Assembly (NCBI RefSeq): GCF_000350225.1
Contig: NW_005179265.1
Span: 121,917-185,916, forward strand
DNA: 64,000 bases
From: Chondrus crispus
Lineage: Eukaryota; Rhodophyta; Florideophyceae; Gigartinales; Gigartinaceae
Direction: 5' to 3'
The notes under the pieces are model-generated. The model saw only the letters and a program-made list of their open reading frames with translations. It was not told where the DNA came from and did not search any database. Positions 10,713-22,143 of the stretch are shown here, in pieces. The stretch's first letter is position 1, and each line of letters begins with the position of its first letter. The translations under genes were made by a program, and so were the position numbers.

Positions 10713-10916
10713 TGTGATGTGTTTTGTGATGTGTTTGTTTTGAGTTGTGTCTTGGGGTTCGTGTTGATCGTTTTCGTGGAGTCTTGCTTGTTGTAGAAGG
10801 TATGTTGTGTATTCGTTGATGTCTTGATTGAGGGCGCGGCGTTCAGCGCGGCGTCGTCGTTGCGAAGAGAGATTGTGGGATGTGGTGGAGTGTTGAGGTG
10901 GACTGGAGGGTGGCAG

Positions 10917-12180
10917 TAATGGTAGGTTCGGAGGGGCAAGGGAAAGAAGGAAGGCAGGTTGATGTGTGTGAGTGAAGGAGTTGGTGCCGAGGTTTACTTT
11001 GAAGCCGTTTTCCTGCAATACTTATACACTTGGAGTGCTACACTATCGCTCTACTCCGACTCCCAGTAAACCATACTCTACTATGCGCGACCAAGCGCGG
11101 TTCTCTTGTGGCCCGACCATACTGTTCGATTTCCACCTTACGAATCGATTCGTAACTATTAGCTCACAACTATTTCTACACATTCCAAATGACTGTAAAC
11201 CATGGCCCTATGCATGCAACTGTTTCACACCTTACTAATCTGCATCCAGTCATGCCAGACTTCATTGTTGTGCAACGAACAACTTGGCACTTGTCTATTT
11301 CCAACAACGCAAACGTCTTTCATATCACAATCGCCATACGTATCCTTGTTTCTCACCTTACTAATTTCGCCAAGCACTGTCAGATAATTATGGCAAGTTA
11401 TAACAATGTGCATCCAGACTTTCTACACAACTCACATGAGAATACATGTAAATCACACGAGTACTGTCATGAACTTGCATCCAACGGCGCACCATGACGA
11501 GAGCACAGTGCAACGGCGCGTGCTCACGCAAGACTCGCATACAGCATGACGCGTACACAGAATAATCGCACAACTGTATTCCTCTCGCGACAAGTACTTG
11601 TTGTACTTTTGATTCACATGTACTGTACTCGGACACGCGCAGGATCGCAAACAGTCTGACACTGTAAAACTGTAAACCCTCATGTGCATACACCTGGATG
11701 CGTGTACATGTGTACGTACACGAATCCACCTGGCGACGTGTACATGTGTACACGGGATACATGTGTCCCGCCCGGGGGCTCCATGCAATTACCCATTACA
11801 ACCATGGCAAACCACTTGAAACCCCCAAAACAACGTAATTATGGCATATACAGGCCATTTAAAGTACATCACAAGGCCAATGACGCACACGTGGACAACG
11901 CTCGACCAATAGATTTGCAGCATTAGACCTGAGGGCCAATAGAATTGCAGTATTTTCTGTGTAGTCTATAGTGCTACGGGCCAAGGTTCCACTTGGCAAA
12001 ACTATGCAAATTTGCATGACCCTCCGAGAGGCCACTTTCGTCCCCGGAACCCCAAAATCTGGGATTTTACACGTGTCATGTCGTGATATGGGTAAGAGCG
12101 CCCGGACTGTGCAGTCATGTACACGTGTCACTCGATTTTGACCTTTTCAGATAACAGCATGTGGTCGCACATTTTCAATA
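10917..12180 (-). repeat. Solo CopA LTR with GGCAG target duplication
   Basis: This is a 1264-bp CopA LTR in reverse orientation. GGCAG flanks it at 10912-10916 and 12181-12185. It sits in the CopC leader between the primer site and gag, so it is younger than the CopC insertion. Confidence 0.95.
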
Positions 12181-12195
12181 GGCAGTGGTTGCATA

Positions 12196-12208
12196 GGGGC
12201 CCATGACC
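12196..12208 (-). promoter_or_regulatory. CopC primer-binding site candidate
   Basis: On the minus strand GGTCATGGGCCCC follows the CopC LTR directly. It differs by one base in the first eleven from the GGTTATGGGCC start of the CopA/CopB primer site, which matches the anticodon arm of initiator tRNA-Met. I infer the same half-tRNA type of priming with one mismatch. Confidence 0.5.
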
Positions 12209-12345
12209 TGTGACGAAGTAAGTCTCGTGCCTCCGGTCGTCCTGCCACGGTGGGGCGGCCGACGGCGCGCTTTTATTCTGTCCTGGCGCTGCTACCTACC
12301 TCAAATGGTGTGGCCTAGTCTGTGGCTGGCTTTTGGGTCATCACA
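12209..12345 (-). repeat. CopC 5' LTR (137 bp)
   Basis: On the minus strand this runs from TGTGATGACCC to TTCGTCACA, with TG...CA ends and a TGTGA/TCACA inverted repeat. A primer-site-like sequence follows on one side and CopA pol sequence abuts the other (12346). It is an unusually short LTR, placed from a single copy: the 3' LTR is lost. Confidence 0.65.
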
Positions 12346-14808
12346 GATATCAATGTGCTTGTTGCGACGATTTGTAGATTCGTTCTGAGACAAGGCAATG
12401 GTACCAGTGTTATCACATCCGATACGAAGTGTTGGGTCTGAAGTTGTCCCAAGTACATCGGCGTGAAAGCGTCGAAGTCATGCCGCCTCTTTACATGCTT
12501 CGCATAGTGCGATGTATTCGGCCTCGCAAGTAGACTTTGCAACTACTGTTTGCTTGCGTGAGCCCCAACTTATCGACCCACCACAAAGATTAAACACGTA
12601 TCCGCTCGTTGACTTTCGTGACTGGAGGCATCCACCCCCATCTGCGTCACTATAGCCATGAAGTTCTGTGCCGAGATCGTCTTTGCCAAACACTATCCCA
12701 AGCCGCTGAGACCCACGCAAGTATCGCAAAACGCGTTTCACACCCGTCCAATGCGACTGGCGAGGGTCGGCACAATGTTGAGACAACTTCCCAATCGCAA
12801 ACGCGATGTCAGGGCGAGTCCCGACCATTAGGAACATGAGACAGCCAATGGCCTGACGATAGGGTCCAGAGCAAGGTTGGTCATCAATGCCGGTCTCAGC
12901 AACTTGATTGGTGACACGGAGAGGCTGCTCCATTGCAGTGGCACAGGGATTGGACGTCGACATTTTAAATCCGTTCAACACAGCTTGTGCGTATTTAGAT
13001 TGCGTGACGGTCAAAATATTGTGAGAACGATTGCGACCGATTTCTAGACCAATACATGTCTTGGCCTCGCCAAGATCCTTCATCTCGAATCGTGTATTGA
13101 GTTCATTTTTCATCCACAATATCGTCTCCAAGACACTTCCCGCTAACAGCAAATCATCAACATACAACGCAATGATCATGATGACATCGGTTGGACGTCG
13201 AATGTAAGGACAGGGGTCACTGCGTGTAGTTTTGAAGCCCAGTTCGGCAATCAAAAAGTCGTCGATCTTACTATGCCACTGGCGATGAGCCTGTTTAAGG
13301 CCATAGATCGCTTTCAGGAGTTTGCACACCGAATCAGGTTTAGCTTTGTCGATACATCCTTCAGGCTGCTCCATATAGATTTCTTCGTCAAGATCACCGT
13401 TCAGGAAGGCGGTTACCACGTCCATCTGATGCAGCTCAAGGTCAAAGTGTGCAACCAGTGCCAGCAAAAGACGAATAGTTGTGAACTTAATGACAGGAGC
13501 GAAAGTCTCAGTGTAATCAAGACCTACGACTTGTTGAAAGCCTCGTGCCACAAGTCGTCCTTTTGCAGTTTCGGCAAGTTTTCCAGACTCATCAGGAAGT
13601 TGTTTCACTCCGAAAACCCATCGGGATGTCAGTACATTTGATGCTTGAGACCTTGGAACAAGTTTCCACGTATTGTTTTTGTGTTGTGAAGCAAGTTCTT
13701 TGTCGATGCCCTTTTGCCAAAAGCTTGCTTTTGTCGAAGTCATAGCCTCCTTGTACGAGTTTGGTATTTCCGTTATCACATGAGCGTGGGTAAGGAGTCC
13801 AGCAGTGACCATGGCTCTCCACCATGACCCAGGCCCTCTCCGAACGCAAGTGGACCGACGCACATTTGTTTCGGGTTCAGTCACTTGTTCTTCAGCAGTC
13901 TGTTGTTCAATAGTTTCACCAGTTTCGCCCTCCCCTGGAACGGAGGGGTGTGACGAGTCATCTGGGACTGGTTGCTCAATTGATTCAGATGCTTCTGACG
14001 CAATTGCATGTTCTGCATCAGTTTCTGGAACGTCCTCGTCGATGTTTAAGTGGATTTGGTCATCATCGCTTGACACTTCATGGCGTGTATCTGTCATTTC
14101 CCCAGATCGACCACCTCTGGACTCGTCAAAAGTTACATCCCTGGATACGACCACTTTGTGCAATTCGCTATCCCACAACTTGTATGCTCTGGAGTTCTCA
14201 GCATACCCCAGAAACATTGCTTCCTTTGCGCGAGCATCTAGTTTCTGGATGTTGTGTTTAGGTAATGTATACCAGCACTTTGAACCAAACACGCGCAGAT
14301 GACCAACATTGGGCACAGATTTCATCCACAAGTGATATGGCGTCATTTTGGCAGGAATTGGACGTGACGTGACTCGATTTCGAACGTACACCGCGTTTGC
14401 AAGTGCCTCTGCCCAGAAGCCCTTTGTGACTCTCTTATGCGCCAGCATGGATCGCACCAAGTTTACTAGAGTTCTGTTCAGTCGTTCTGCGACACCATTT
14501 TGCTCCGGTGTGTACGCCGCAGTTATTTGGTGTTGAGTACCATTTTCAATCAGAAATGAATTAAACTCCGTCGACAGGTACTCACCGCCTCGATCAGTAC
14601 GAAACACTTTCATCTTGCGACCAGTATGAGTCTGAGCTAGTTGGGCAAACATTTTGTATCGTTCAAAAGCTTCCGATTTATGATGCATGGGGTACACTAC
14701 TGACGAGTTAGAGTGGTCGTCTATGAAGGTAATGAAGTACTTGGCACCGCCAATGGATTGCACTTCCAAGGGGCCACACACATCGGAATGAACAAAGTCG
14801 AGGCAGAT
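12346..14808 (-). pseudogene. pol: CopA-2 pol remnant: integrase, RT, RNase H
   Basis: A CopA pol fragment lies on the minus strand, cut at its N-terminal side by the GypA LTR (14809) and at its C-terminal side by the CopC LTR (12345). From 14781 the frame reads VHSDVCGPLEVQ-type integrase sequence, TDRGGEYL, ENGVAERLNRT, the acidic linker, the RT with LYVDDLLLAG, then RNase H. In RNase H the Trp codon of CKEAAWLRR has become TGA (near 12478), so the frame stops early, although similar sequence continues to 12346. Gag, protease and the LTRs are absent. The insertions bracket its age: it is older than both CopC and GypA here. Confidence 0.9.
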
Positions 14809-15403
14809 GTAGTATAATCACCCACAACGACGAGGGGGGTGAGTACTGACAGTTCGGAAAGACCCCGAGCGGCGGGAAGATAGAAGCACGGCCCACCCAC
14901 GGTACCGAGCACGGGCTCGAGGTAGCGGTGGTAGAGCGGGATCGGGGAGGACGCGCGCACGCGCGAGCGGTTCTACTCCTCGACGCCCCGGAGCGGTACT
15001 GGGTGACGATCCAGTACCGACGGGCGGAGGCGGAGCCGGCTCGTGGGCGTGCTACGCGCGTCCTCAACCCGTGCGCGGTGCGACTCCTAGGTAAAACGAA
15101 CGGAATTACCTAAAAGTAAGCGGGCGGACCAAGGTGGAGGATCCTTGACAAGTCCTTGCTTGTCGTCCTCCACCGCCGGCGGTCCGCTCATATTTAATGT
15201 ACATCGTAGTCTATCATAACTCTACAATAGTGTCGGTCTACCGACACTGTAACGCTGTCAGCCGGCGGGGCTGACAGTCTTCGTGTAGTACGCGTCCCGT
15301 ACACGTGGAGGACACGTGTGTGCGCGCATGGCTGTAAGGCTCGTTGCCTTACTGTCCCTGATCCAATCCTAATCTAATTTCCGTTTGGGGTTATACCCCA
15401 TCA
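14809..15403 (-). repeat. GypA 3' LTR (595 bp)
   Basis: On the plus strand it runs TGTAGTATAATCACC...TATACCCCATCA. In element direction it starts TGATGGGGTATAACC and ends TTATACTACA. It is closely similar to the LTR at 31776-32368. In element direction it is preceded by a polypurine tract (15404-15414), so it is the 3' LTR. Left of it is CopA-2 integrase sequence. Confidence 0.88.
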
Positions 15404-15437
15404 CCCCCCCCCTCAAGAGTGAACGTCCGCGTTCACT
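15404..15437 (-). promoter_or_regulatory. GypA polypurine tract and adjoining hairpin
   Basis: On the minus strand GAGGGGGGGGG (15404-15414) ends at the 3' LTR. Just upstream is a perfect 8-bp stem, AGTGAACG and CGTTCACT around TCCG (15418-15437 on the plus strand). A matching hairpin and purine tract lie at the end of pol (22133-22168), where the outer base pair is C-G instead of A-T. Confidence 0.7.
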
Positions 15438-15496
15438 CCTGAGGCTTGTAGAACCTGTCCGTTGCACTCCCTGAACCCTCACCAGAACCGCCGACG

Positions 15497-17854
15497 GTGG
15501 GCAAACTCCCGCTCCACTTTGCGCTGTCCCAGTCCTTCCCTGACAGTCCGGACCGATCATCTTCGCTCCGTGCTATCGGCCGTCCTCTCATGGCCGACTC
15601 GACCTCTCTTCCTCCTCCGCCTCGGCCTCCGCTCGAGGGCGGCGGCAAACCCGTGGCGGCCGGCGCGTCCGTCGTCGCGATTCCTTTGGCGAGCGGGGTC
15701 GGGTCATCGAGCGCGTCCCCTGGATCGCGAGAGGGCGACATCGCTCTGACTCGTACGGCCCCGCTGGCTCCGCCGGCTTTCCAGAAGTCCCGTTCCCGCT
15801 CCACGACCGTCTCTGTGGAGCTGGTGGCCCCTCCTGTGGGGCCACCCAAACCGGTTATCGCGTTCCGTCCGGCTGCCCCTTCGGCCCCAGCGGCCGACGT
15901 CCTTCCCGTTGCCCATTCGGACGTCGCGTGTGACCACGCCGCTCCTGATGGCGTGTCCTTCGGCCGTCGTCCTCCTGTACCCCCCCTCCTCTTACGGTCG
16001 GGAGGGGGAGGTGGCCTCTGCCACGTGGTGGTTCGGGGTTCCGTCTTCCGATGCTCCATTGCTCTCCGTCAACGAGCTGCAGTACCCCTGGTCGCGCAGG
16101 GGCCGTACAGGGGTCACCGTAGCGGAGGTGATCTCGCGTTCGTGGCTGCGCCCCGACCTCGCCCGCGTATTCAAGATATACGAGGTGGGCGGGTCGGAGG
16201 AGGCGTCGTCGGCCCTTTGTCGATTGATGGCCGAGGGCGCTGGCGTCGGTTATCAACTCCCGGACGAGTTGCCGGGGGACCGTACTTTCGCCTACAGCGT
16301 GGCGGAAGTAATTTATGTTGACCGCTTGGGTGCACTCCTGACGGAGTCGACGCAGGTAGACCCCCGACGCTTCGTACTGTCGGAGGTGGCGGGGCTGTAC
16401 GTATCGCCCCGCCCCTACGCCTTCACCAAGCCTCTCGTCGCTCTCCAGAAATCATCGTGTTCTCTGATGCGGTTATACGGTGTGGGTTTCGGTCACCACG
16501 ATTGGTCGACCTACCGGGGAAAGAACGAATCGGACGTTCGCGTCGTTCCCTCGGCCGCCCTTGAGTCCAGCTTGGCCGTCGGAGACTTTGCGGCCCTCCC
16601 CGTGAGCGTGCGGGAAAGCTTTCCTTCCCTGGGGGTACACCCCTGTTACCCCCCATCCTAAAACATCTCGGCATCGCATGCCTTGATCGTCAACACCCAG
16701 CCCACCCGCGGCTCGTATTCAATTATGAGCGCGAGTGGGCGTGGTCCGTATGCAGCGCCTTCATGTCGGAGGTGTGCATGAACAGGCGGGCATTCGTTCA
16801 GCCCGGCCCCACGGTCGCGTTCGTGAGGCGCGTGGCGTCGGGCCTTCCCGACGTCGCCCTGAACCCATCCGAACACGGGTCTGCTCACGTACCTTGGACG
16901 TTTGGCCATGCCATTGGTCTCATGGACCGTGCCAGCGACGTCACCCCTCGCAACCACCGTTCCTGGATGGACTATACGACCGGAGCTCGCAGCTCCCATC
17001 TCACGTACGGTCTCACGGCGGACGCCTTCGTAGCGCGTTCTCCCCTCGTGCCGTCGGTCTCCGGTCACGTGCAGCCGAGGGGAGGGGTCGGGTCTGAGCA
17101 TCGGCGCGGCCGTTGTAGACGCTACAAGGACCTCGACGCCGAGGCCATGGACTTCGTTGGTATCGCGGTGAACCCCTTTCGGCCGACGTCGGTCGCCGGC
17201 CGTAATCCTGTTGGGGACCCTGTCTCCGCAGCGACTGTCCTTCCCATCCCACCGCTCGATGCGGTGGGACAGGAAACCCCCCGAGGGCGTCGCCTACGCG
17301 AGCTGGTGCTCCCCCATGGAGAGCTGGCGGCGTCCGCCAAGGTAGTGCGGGCGTTATGCGCGGCCAGCCGGCGCAGTTGGACCGTAGGCGGGTTGGTCGA
17401 TACCCTGGCTGACTGGTTCCTCACTCGGAGCGATGAAGCGCGCGATCTACGTGACGACCTAGCGACGCGCTCTGCGGAACTGCAGCGAATCAGTCGTGAC
17501 CTAGGGTCCGTGCGCGAGGCATCCGAGGGCCAAGCCGCGGCCTACGAACGGGCGGTGTTCGATCGCGAACGTTATCGACGCGAGCGCGACCGACTGCGGT
17601 CGTCGCAGTCGGTACCGCCGCCTGCTGGCAACGTTCCCCAACCCCCGGCTCCTGCAACCATCCGTGACCCGTATGCGGGGTACGAGCCCGACCCTCGCCC
17701 GTCTCGGGACGGGGCGAGCGGTGAGGATACCACACGGGTCGCCATGCCTACCCTGGCGGACATGGCAACCGGCTTACCCCGGCACCCGGGGTACTATCCC
17801 CAAGCCAGTTACGATTCGGGGGCTCGGTTGCCCCCGAATGACCCGAGCCTCTGA
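15497..17854 (+). pseudogene. Uncharacterised Pro-rich/coiled-coil antisense ORF in the GypA 3' region
   Basis: Plus-strand coding sequence lies antisense to GypA and starts 94 bp inside its 3' LTR. It is open in three consecutive pieces (15497-about 16000, about 15970-16661, about 16640-17854), broken by two frameshifts, both at C or G runs. Together they would code for roughly 780 residues: a Pro/Ala-rich N-terminus, a globular middle (YPWSRRGRTGV, LARVFKIYEVGG, FVLSEVAGLYV), a second globular part (VPWTFGHAIGLMD, NHRSWMDY), a heptad-like coiled coil (DEARDLRDDLATRSAELQRI and following), and a Pro-rich tail. I recognise no known domain. It resembles the antisense ORF at 4943-7092, which also adjoins a 3' LTR. 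Antisense ORFs at this place are known from plant Tat-lineage gypsy elements; whether it is related to those is untested. Confidence 0.6.
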
Positions 17855-17902
17855 CCTTGTCAGCGCGTAGGTCAACCGCGCCGGGTTTCCTCCTCCCCTT
17901 GT

Positions 17903-18951
17903 TGTAGTGCAATGTGCCTGGCAGGCCGCAAACACAGTCCGACGGTCAAACAAAAAGACGAAAAACAACAACAGCAACAACCACTGCCGATGGCACGCGC
18001 TACGGAGCGTTCGAGACTCCCTTTCCCCTTGTATGGGCTTGCGGCCCACGGTAGCTCAACTCCGACGGGGGGGGGGGTTAAAGAAAGATGCCCGGCCCGG
18101 GAGGAAAATGGTGGTAGAGACTTGTGAAGACTTGAGTGCTCGACGAGTGCGGGTTGGGCTTCTCTACGAGAATATAACCGCGGTTCGCTGGGTTGTAAGG
18201 CCAATGCTCGGCGAGCGTCTTCAGCGCCTTGGGTATAATTCAAGGTCTTCGACGGGGGCTTGTTCAGCACTACCCGACGGGATCGTAACCGTGTAGCAGC
18301 GCTACTACCGACGTGTTGCCCGATGGCTAAAAACACCCTCACCACCGCGATCGCAATCGCGGTAGGTGGTACCAACTCTGTCTTATACAGTAAGACCTTC
18401 GACGGAGGCGTCGTTGCAACAGCCTTCCGACGGAACTTGAAACAGTAGCAGCGCTACACAGCGTGTCGCCCGATGGCTAAGACACCTACACCGGATCGGT
18501 CGCGACCAACTCCAGTGGAACCAACACAATTAAGGGAAAAATAGAGATAGAAGTAGAAAAGAATGGGGAAATAAAGGAAAAGAAAAAGGGAAGCCCCGAG
18601 CGCAAAGGATACCGTAATTTGTGGTAAAAGGGAGCGTCTTGGGAAAGACGGACTTCGACCAAGGCGATATTCAACTCTGGCAACTCGGGTTACCTTTACT
18701 GACTTGGTCGTCAGAGGGCTAAGGTATATATCGCCCCGCCGGAGCCAGTACAGTAGCTCGCGGCGCTAGATCCTAGATCTAATCTAGTGTCAGCAAAACT
18801 AATGCCAACTAATTAACTAAATAAAATAAAATAATTAGAAATTAATACTGTGCAATTATTCACACGTGTGTCCCCCAAACCCGGACTACTTTTCATATCC
18901 AAATATTTTCCTTTCTTTTCACCCCCCTTTCCAGGTGCGTATTGCACTACA
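17903..18951 (-). repeat. Solo RetX LTR with CTTGT target duplication
   Basis: This is a 1049-bp RetX LTR in reverse orientation. CTTGT is at 17898-17902 and 18952-18956. It lies in the GypA 3' region just beyond the antisense ORF stop, so it is a later insertion into GypA. Confidence 0.93.
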
Positions 18952-19189
18952 CTTGTCGGCGAGCAGAGGGGGCCCTGTCGCCTTTCCACAATAAAAATCA
19001 TCTTCCTGCCCAGTCGTTTTCGTGGCACCACATCCTTCCGTTTTGGTCCCCACCCGCAGCCCGCCGCGAGTTCCCCTTACCGACCAACGGCAAACGAGCG
19101 ACGGTTCGCTGCGCGTAGCTAGCGCCCTTCTACTCGACGCCGTCCCCTTTGCCTTCGGTTGGCGGGGGCCGTGGTGAGGAGGTTATACA

Positions 19190-20010
19190 GCGGAGGCGGG
19201 CGCGCGGCCTTGTCTTTCTTTGCGTCCCTCGCCATTACGGGCGAGGGCGGGGGAGAGCAGCCGTTTGCTTTTCTTTTGGACGCCCCTCGCCATTCGGGGC
19301 GAGGGAGCGGACGGTTCTCTTATCTTTTGCGCGCCCCTCGCCATCGGGGCGAGGGCCAGAAGCGCGCGTCGTTCGTCTCCTTCAGTCCGCCCCCTCGCCT
19401 TGCGGTGGTGAGGACGCGGACTCTTCTCTTATCCATTGCGCGACCCTCGCCATCAGGGCGAGCGCGGCGACGATCCTTATCTTTGTCGGCCCTCGCCACC
19501 GATGGCGAGGGCACGGTGCGCAACGACGCGCGACGACGATCCTTATCTTTGCCGGCCCTCGCCACCGATGGCGAGGGCGCGGCGCGCGCACTCCGCGCGA
19601 CGAAGATCCTTATCTTTGCCGGCCCTCTATCTCGGAGGCGAGGGCACGGGCGCGCGCGATGCACGTTCTGTTCTGTGCGCCCCTCGCCTTCCGGGGCGAG
19701 GGCACGCACGCGCAGCGTCTGTCTTTCTTTATGGGCGCCCCTCACCTTCGGGGGCAAGGGCGCGAACGCGCAACGCGCGTCTCCTTCTTCGCGTCCCTCG
19801 CCATCCGGGGCGAGGGGGGGAGGAAGCGCGGTCCTGCGGGAACGGTTGCAAGCAGTGCAACGGCAGCGGTGTCGTCGTCTGCCGCCGGCCCATGCGGGCG
19901 TTTGTCTTCTCGTCGGCGTGCCCTCGCCGTCGGCAGCGAGGGCGCGGACGCGCAGCGTTCGTCTTTCTTTTCGTGCCCCTCACCATCGGTGGCGACGGGC
20001 CGGGGTGAGG
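19190..20010. repeat. GC-rich hairpin array 1
   Basis: About a dozen units of roughly 55-75 bp each contain a short hairpin of the form CCCTCGCC-loop-GGCGAGGG, separated by pyrimidine-rich spacers (CTTTCTTT, CTTATCTTTG) and CG-rich words. Examples lie near 19215, 19265, 19325, 19490, 19555, 19680 and 19795. Loops and spacers vary while the stem is mostly kept. Long ORFs read through in all frames and give low-complexity Arg/Pro/Ser proteins, which I take to be by-products of composition and not genes. Confidence 0.75.
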
Positions 20011-20163
20011 AGGTTGCTCTCGTTCGTCTGCAGCCAGCGCCGCGCGGGTGCATGCCTGTCCAGAGCTGTCCGTGCGTATAGCCACTTGACATTAATCAAA
20101 TCCCAAAAAAATTTCCAAATCTTCCCGCTAAAATAATTTTTGCTCGGACGACCAGACTGTCGG

Positions 20164-20194
20164 GAGTGCCCATGGTTCGGAACCATGGGCACTC
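20164..20194. repeat. Perfect 31-bp palindrome
   Basis: The 15-bp arm GAGTGCCCATGGTTC is followed by one G and by its exact reverse complement. It lies in AT-rich sequence just after hairpin array 1. Confidence 0.9.
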
Positions 20195-20239
20195 GCAGCT
20201 GCGAAAACATTTCGAAAAAATTAAGGGCCATTTGCGGAT

Positions 20240-21230
20240 CTTGGGGTGACAGGTGCGGCTTTTGATGCCTCTGGGGAGGTGAAGTTCTAGCCCTGGGGGT
20301 GTTTTGGGGGCGACTACCCCAATTGAGGTGGCATTGAAGGGTGACGTTCCTCATTCATCCAATTCCGAGGGTGACGTCGCCCTAAGAAAACGACATGTTG
20401 AAACATGCCGATCTTTATCTGTGTCTATAGGCGACATTGGATCGTTTTCTGAGATTGATGTGATTTCAGACGGAAATATAGGGTGACTTAATATGCGAAA
20501 CACCGGCAACTTCTACCCACTCTCTCTACATACAATTACATACAGTATTTTCCATACCACGGAAGCATGTTTACCTAGTGTTTTCATCCCCATAAAGCTG
20601 TCTCAGTGCACAGTCAGTAACAATATGCAATCCCATGTGCCTGCCTTCATCGCCTTTCTCTGAGGCATGCCAGAGGCAGGGTGCAGAGCAAGGCGATGAA
20701 GAAGGCGGGTGAGGGCATTGCGGCGAGATGTGCGGGGGGGAGCTGGGGAACGTAGACGCCGAAAAATGGCGGGTTCAGAAGGCAGAACGTACGCCGCGTG
20801 ACCGCACGTCACCGTATGCCACTGTGGTGGGCACTGGGCGGCCTCTATAGCCACACTATATTGTTTCAGTTTTGAGAGCGCTTTATCCAGTGCGAAACCG
20901 TGCGTTGGCGTGCTTTTATAAGGGTGACATTAAAACCATCATGCGTTTCTAGGGCGATTTTTCTAACATTTAGGTCTCTGCCGAAATGCCACGATGGTAT
21001 ACGTTTTTATGGGGTGACATCCCCGAATATGAGTTTGTCGGAGGTGACTTTACGATCGTTTTTTTGTCACCCTTGAAAACGTGCATTGTCACCCATGCAA
21101 AGGACACCATGGACCAAAATCACCCTACTAGCAGAGCACTTTTTAGTAGTGTCGCCCTATAAAAAACCCCACTGCATTGAAATCGGCCCACGTAGATTTC
21201 ACTTTGGCCGAGTGTCGCCCCCAAATCTAC
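20240..21230. repeat. Dispersed GGGTGAC motifs that switch orientation
   Basis: No gene is seen. The heptamer GGGTGAC, or close forms such as GGGCGA, recurs on the plus strand at about 20249, 20340, 20370, 20431, 20481, 20932, 20950, 21012 and 21045. After about 21060 only the reverse form GTCACCC/GTCGCCC appears (about 21067, 21089, 21118, 21150, 21213). The block lies between the two hairpin arrays. Confidence 0.6.
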
Positions 21231-21354
21231 ACTTTGACCCAAAAATTAAATAAATGCCCATGGCGCGTGGCAGCGCCTGGGCCTCGCAAGCTCGGCCCGC
21301 GGCGCTCCCCGAGGACTTTTTCCGGCGCTCCTCGCGCTCCGGCTTCTTGTCCGC

Positions 21355-21800
21355 GCGCGCCCCTCGCCATCCGGGCGAGGGCCAGAAGCGTGGACGTACT
21401 TATTCTTCTTCGCGCGTGCTCCCCGCCATCGGGGCGAGAGGGCGGACGCGTGGACGTACGTTTTCTTCTTTGCTCGCGCCCCCCCTCCATCGGTTGCGGG
21501 GCGCAAGCGCACGGCGAACGTCTTCTTGTCTGCGCCCCTCGCCATCGGGGCGAGGGGGCGGACACTCGACGAACGTTCCTTTCTTGTTTGCGCGCCCCTC
21601 GCCATCGGTGGCGAGGGCGTGACGCGAACCGCATCCGCCTTCTTGTCCGCGCGCCCCTCCGCTGTCCGGTGGCGGGGCGCAGCGTGCGGACTGCGTCTTG
21701 TCCTTCGGGTGCCCCTCGCCATTCGAGGCGGGGTCGCGGCGCGCAGCGCGCGTTCTCCTTCAATCCTCTCGCGTCCCTCGCCATTCGGGGCGAGGGCGCA
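21355..21800. repeat. GC-rich hairpin array 2
   Basis: This is a second array of the same CCCTCGCC-loop-GGCGAGGG hairpins, about eight units in the same orientation as array 1, with pyrimidine-rich spacers ahead of each stem. It ends about 340 bp from the GypA pol stop codon. The matching orientation suggests one original array split by the 20060-21340 segment. Confidence 0.7.
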
Positions 21801-22143
21801 GCCTTCGCGGCTGCCAAAAGTAGACGGTGGTAGTTTGTATCCCGCTCGTCGGGGCGTGTCGGTCGTGCGACACGCGCTCGGCGCCGTGCACGTGCGATCC
21901 GTGCCACTCCTCTGCCCAGGGCAATGTCCACCACTCAATATTTTGGTTTCGGGGTAGGGCGTCGGTGTCGACGCCGCTATCCGGCGGCCAATCTCGGACG
22001 GTGCCGCCGGGAAGCTGCGTGTTCGGAGCGCTGCTTCGTTGGCGCCTTCGCCGAGTGTGTCCTTGGGTTTCGGAAGTCAAATACGGCTTGACTTCTGTGC
22101 GGTCCTCACGTCAACCGTAACGAAGCGGTTGAGGGCCCCCCTC
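21801..22143. other. GypA sequence between hairpin array 2 and pol; purine tract at its end
   Basis: No gene is visible. On the minus strand GAGAGGGGGGC (about 22133-22143) follows the pol stop codon and looks like a second, internal polypurine tract, but no LTR follows it. Confidence 0.5.

Noticed and set aside
12478-14781. The 767-codon minus-strand ORF read as an intact copia gene
   Set aside because: It lacks gag and protease, is cut by LTRs on both sides and ends at a Trp-to-stop change; it is a remnant.
19149-20136. Several long overlapping ORFs (over 300 codons) in all frames over the hairpin arrays
   Set aside because: All give Arg/Pro/Ser-rich low-complexity products that follow from the repeated GC-rich hairpins; no frame is favoured and no domain is seen.
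19190-21800. Hairpin arrays as a CRISPR array
   Set aside because: The units are variable in length and loop, spacers are similar low-complexity sequence, and the context is a eukaryotic retrotransposon with no cas genes.
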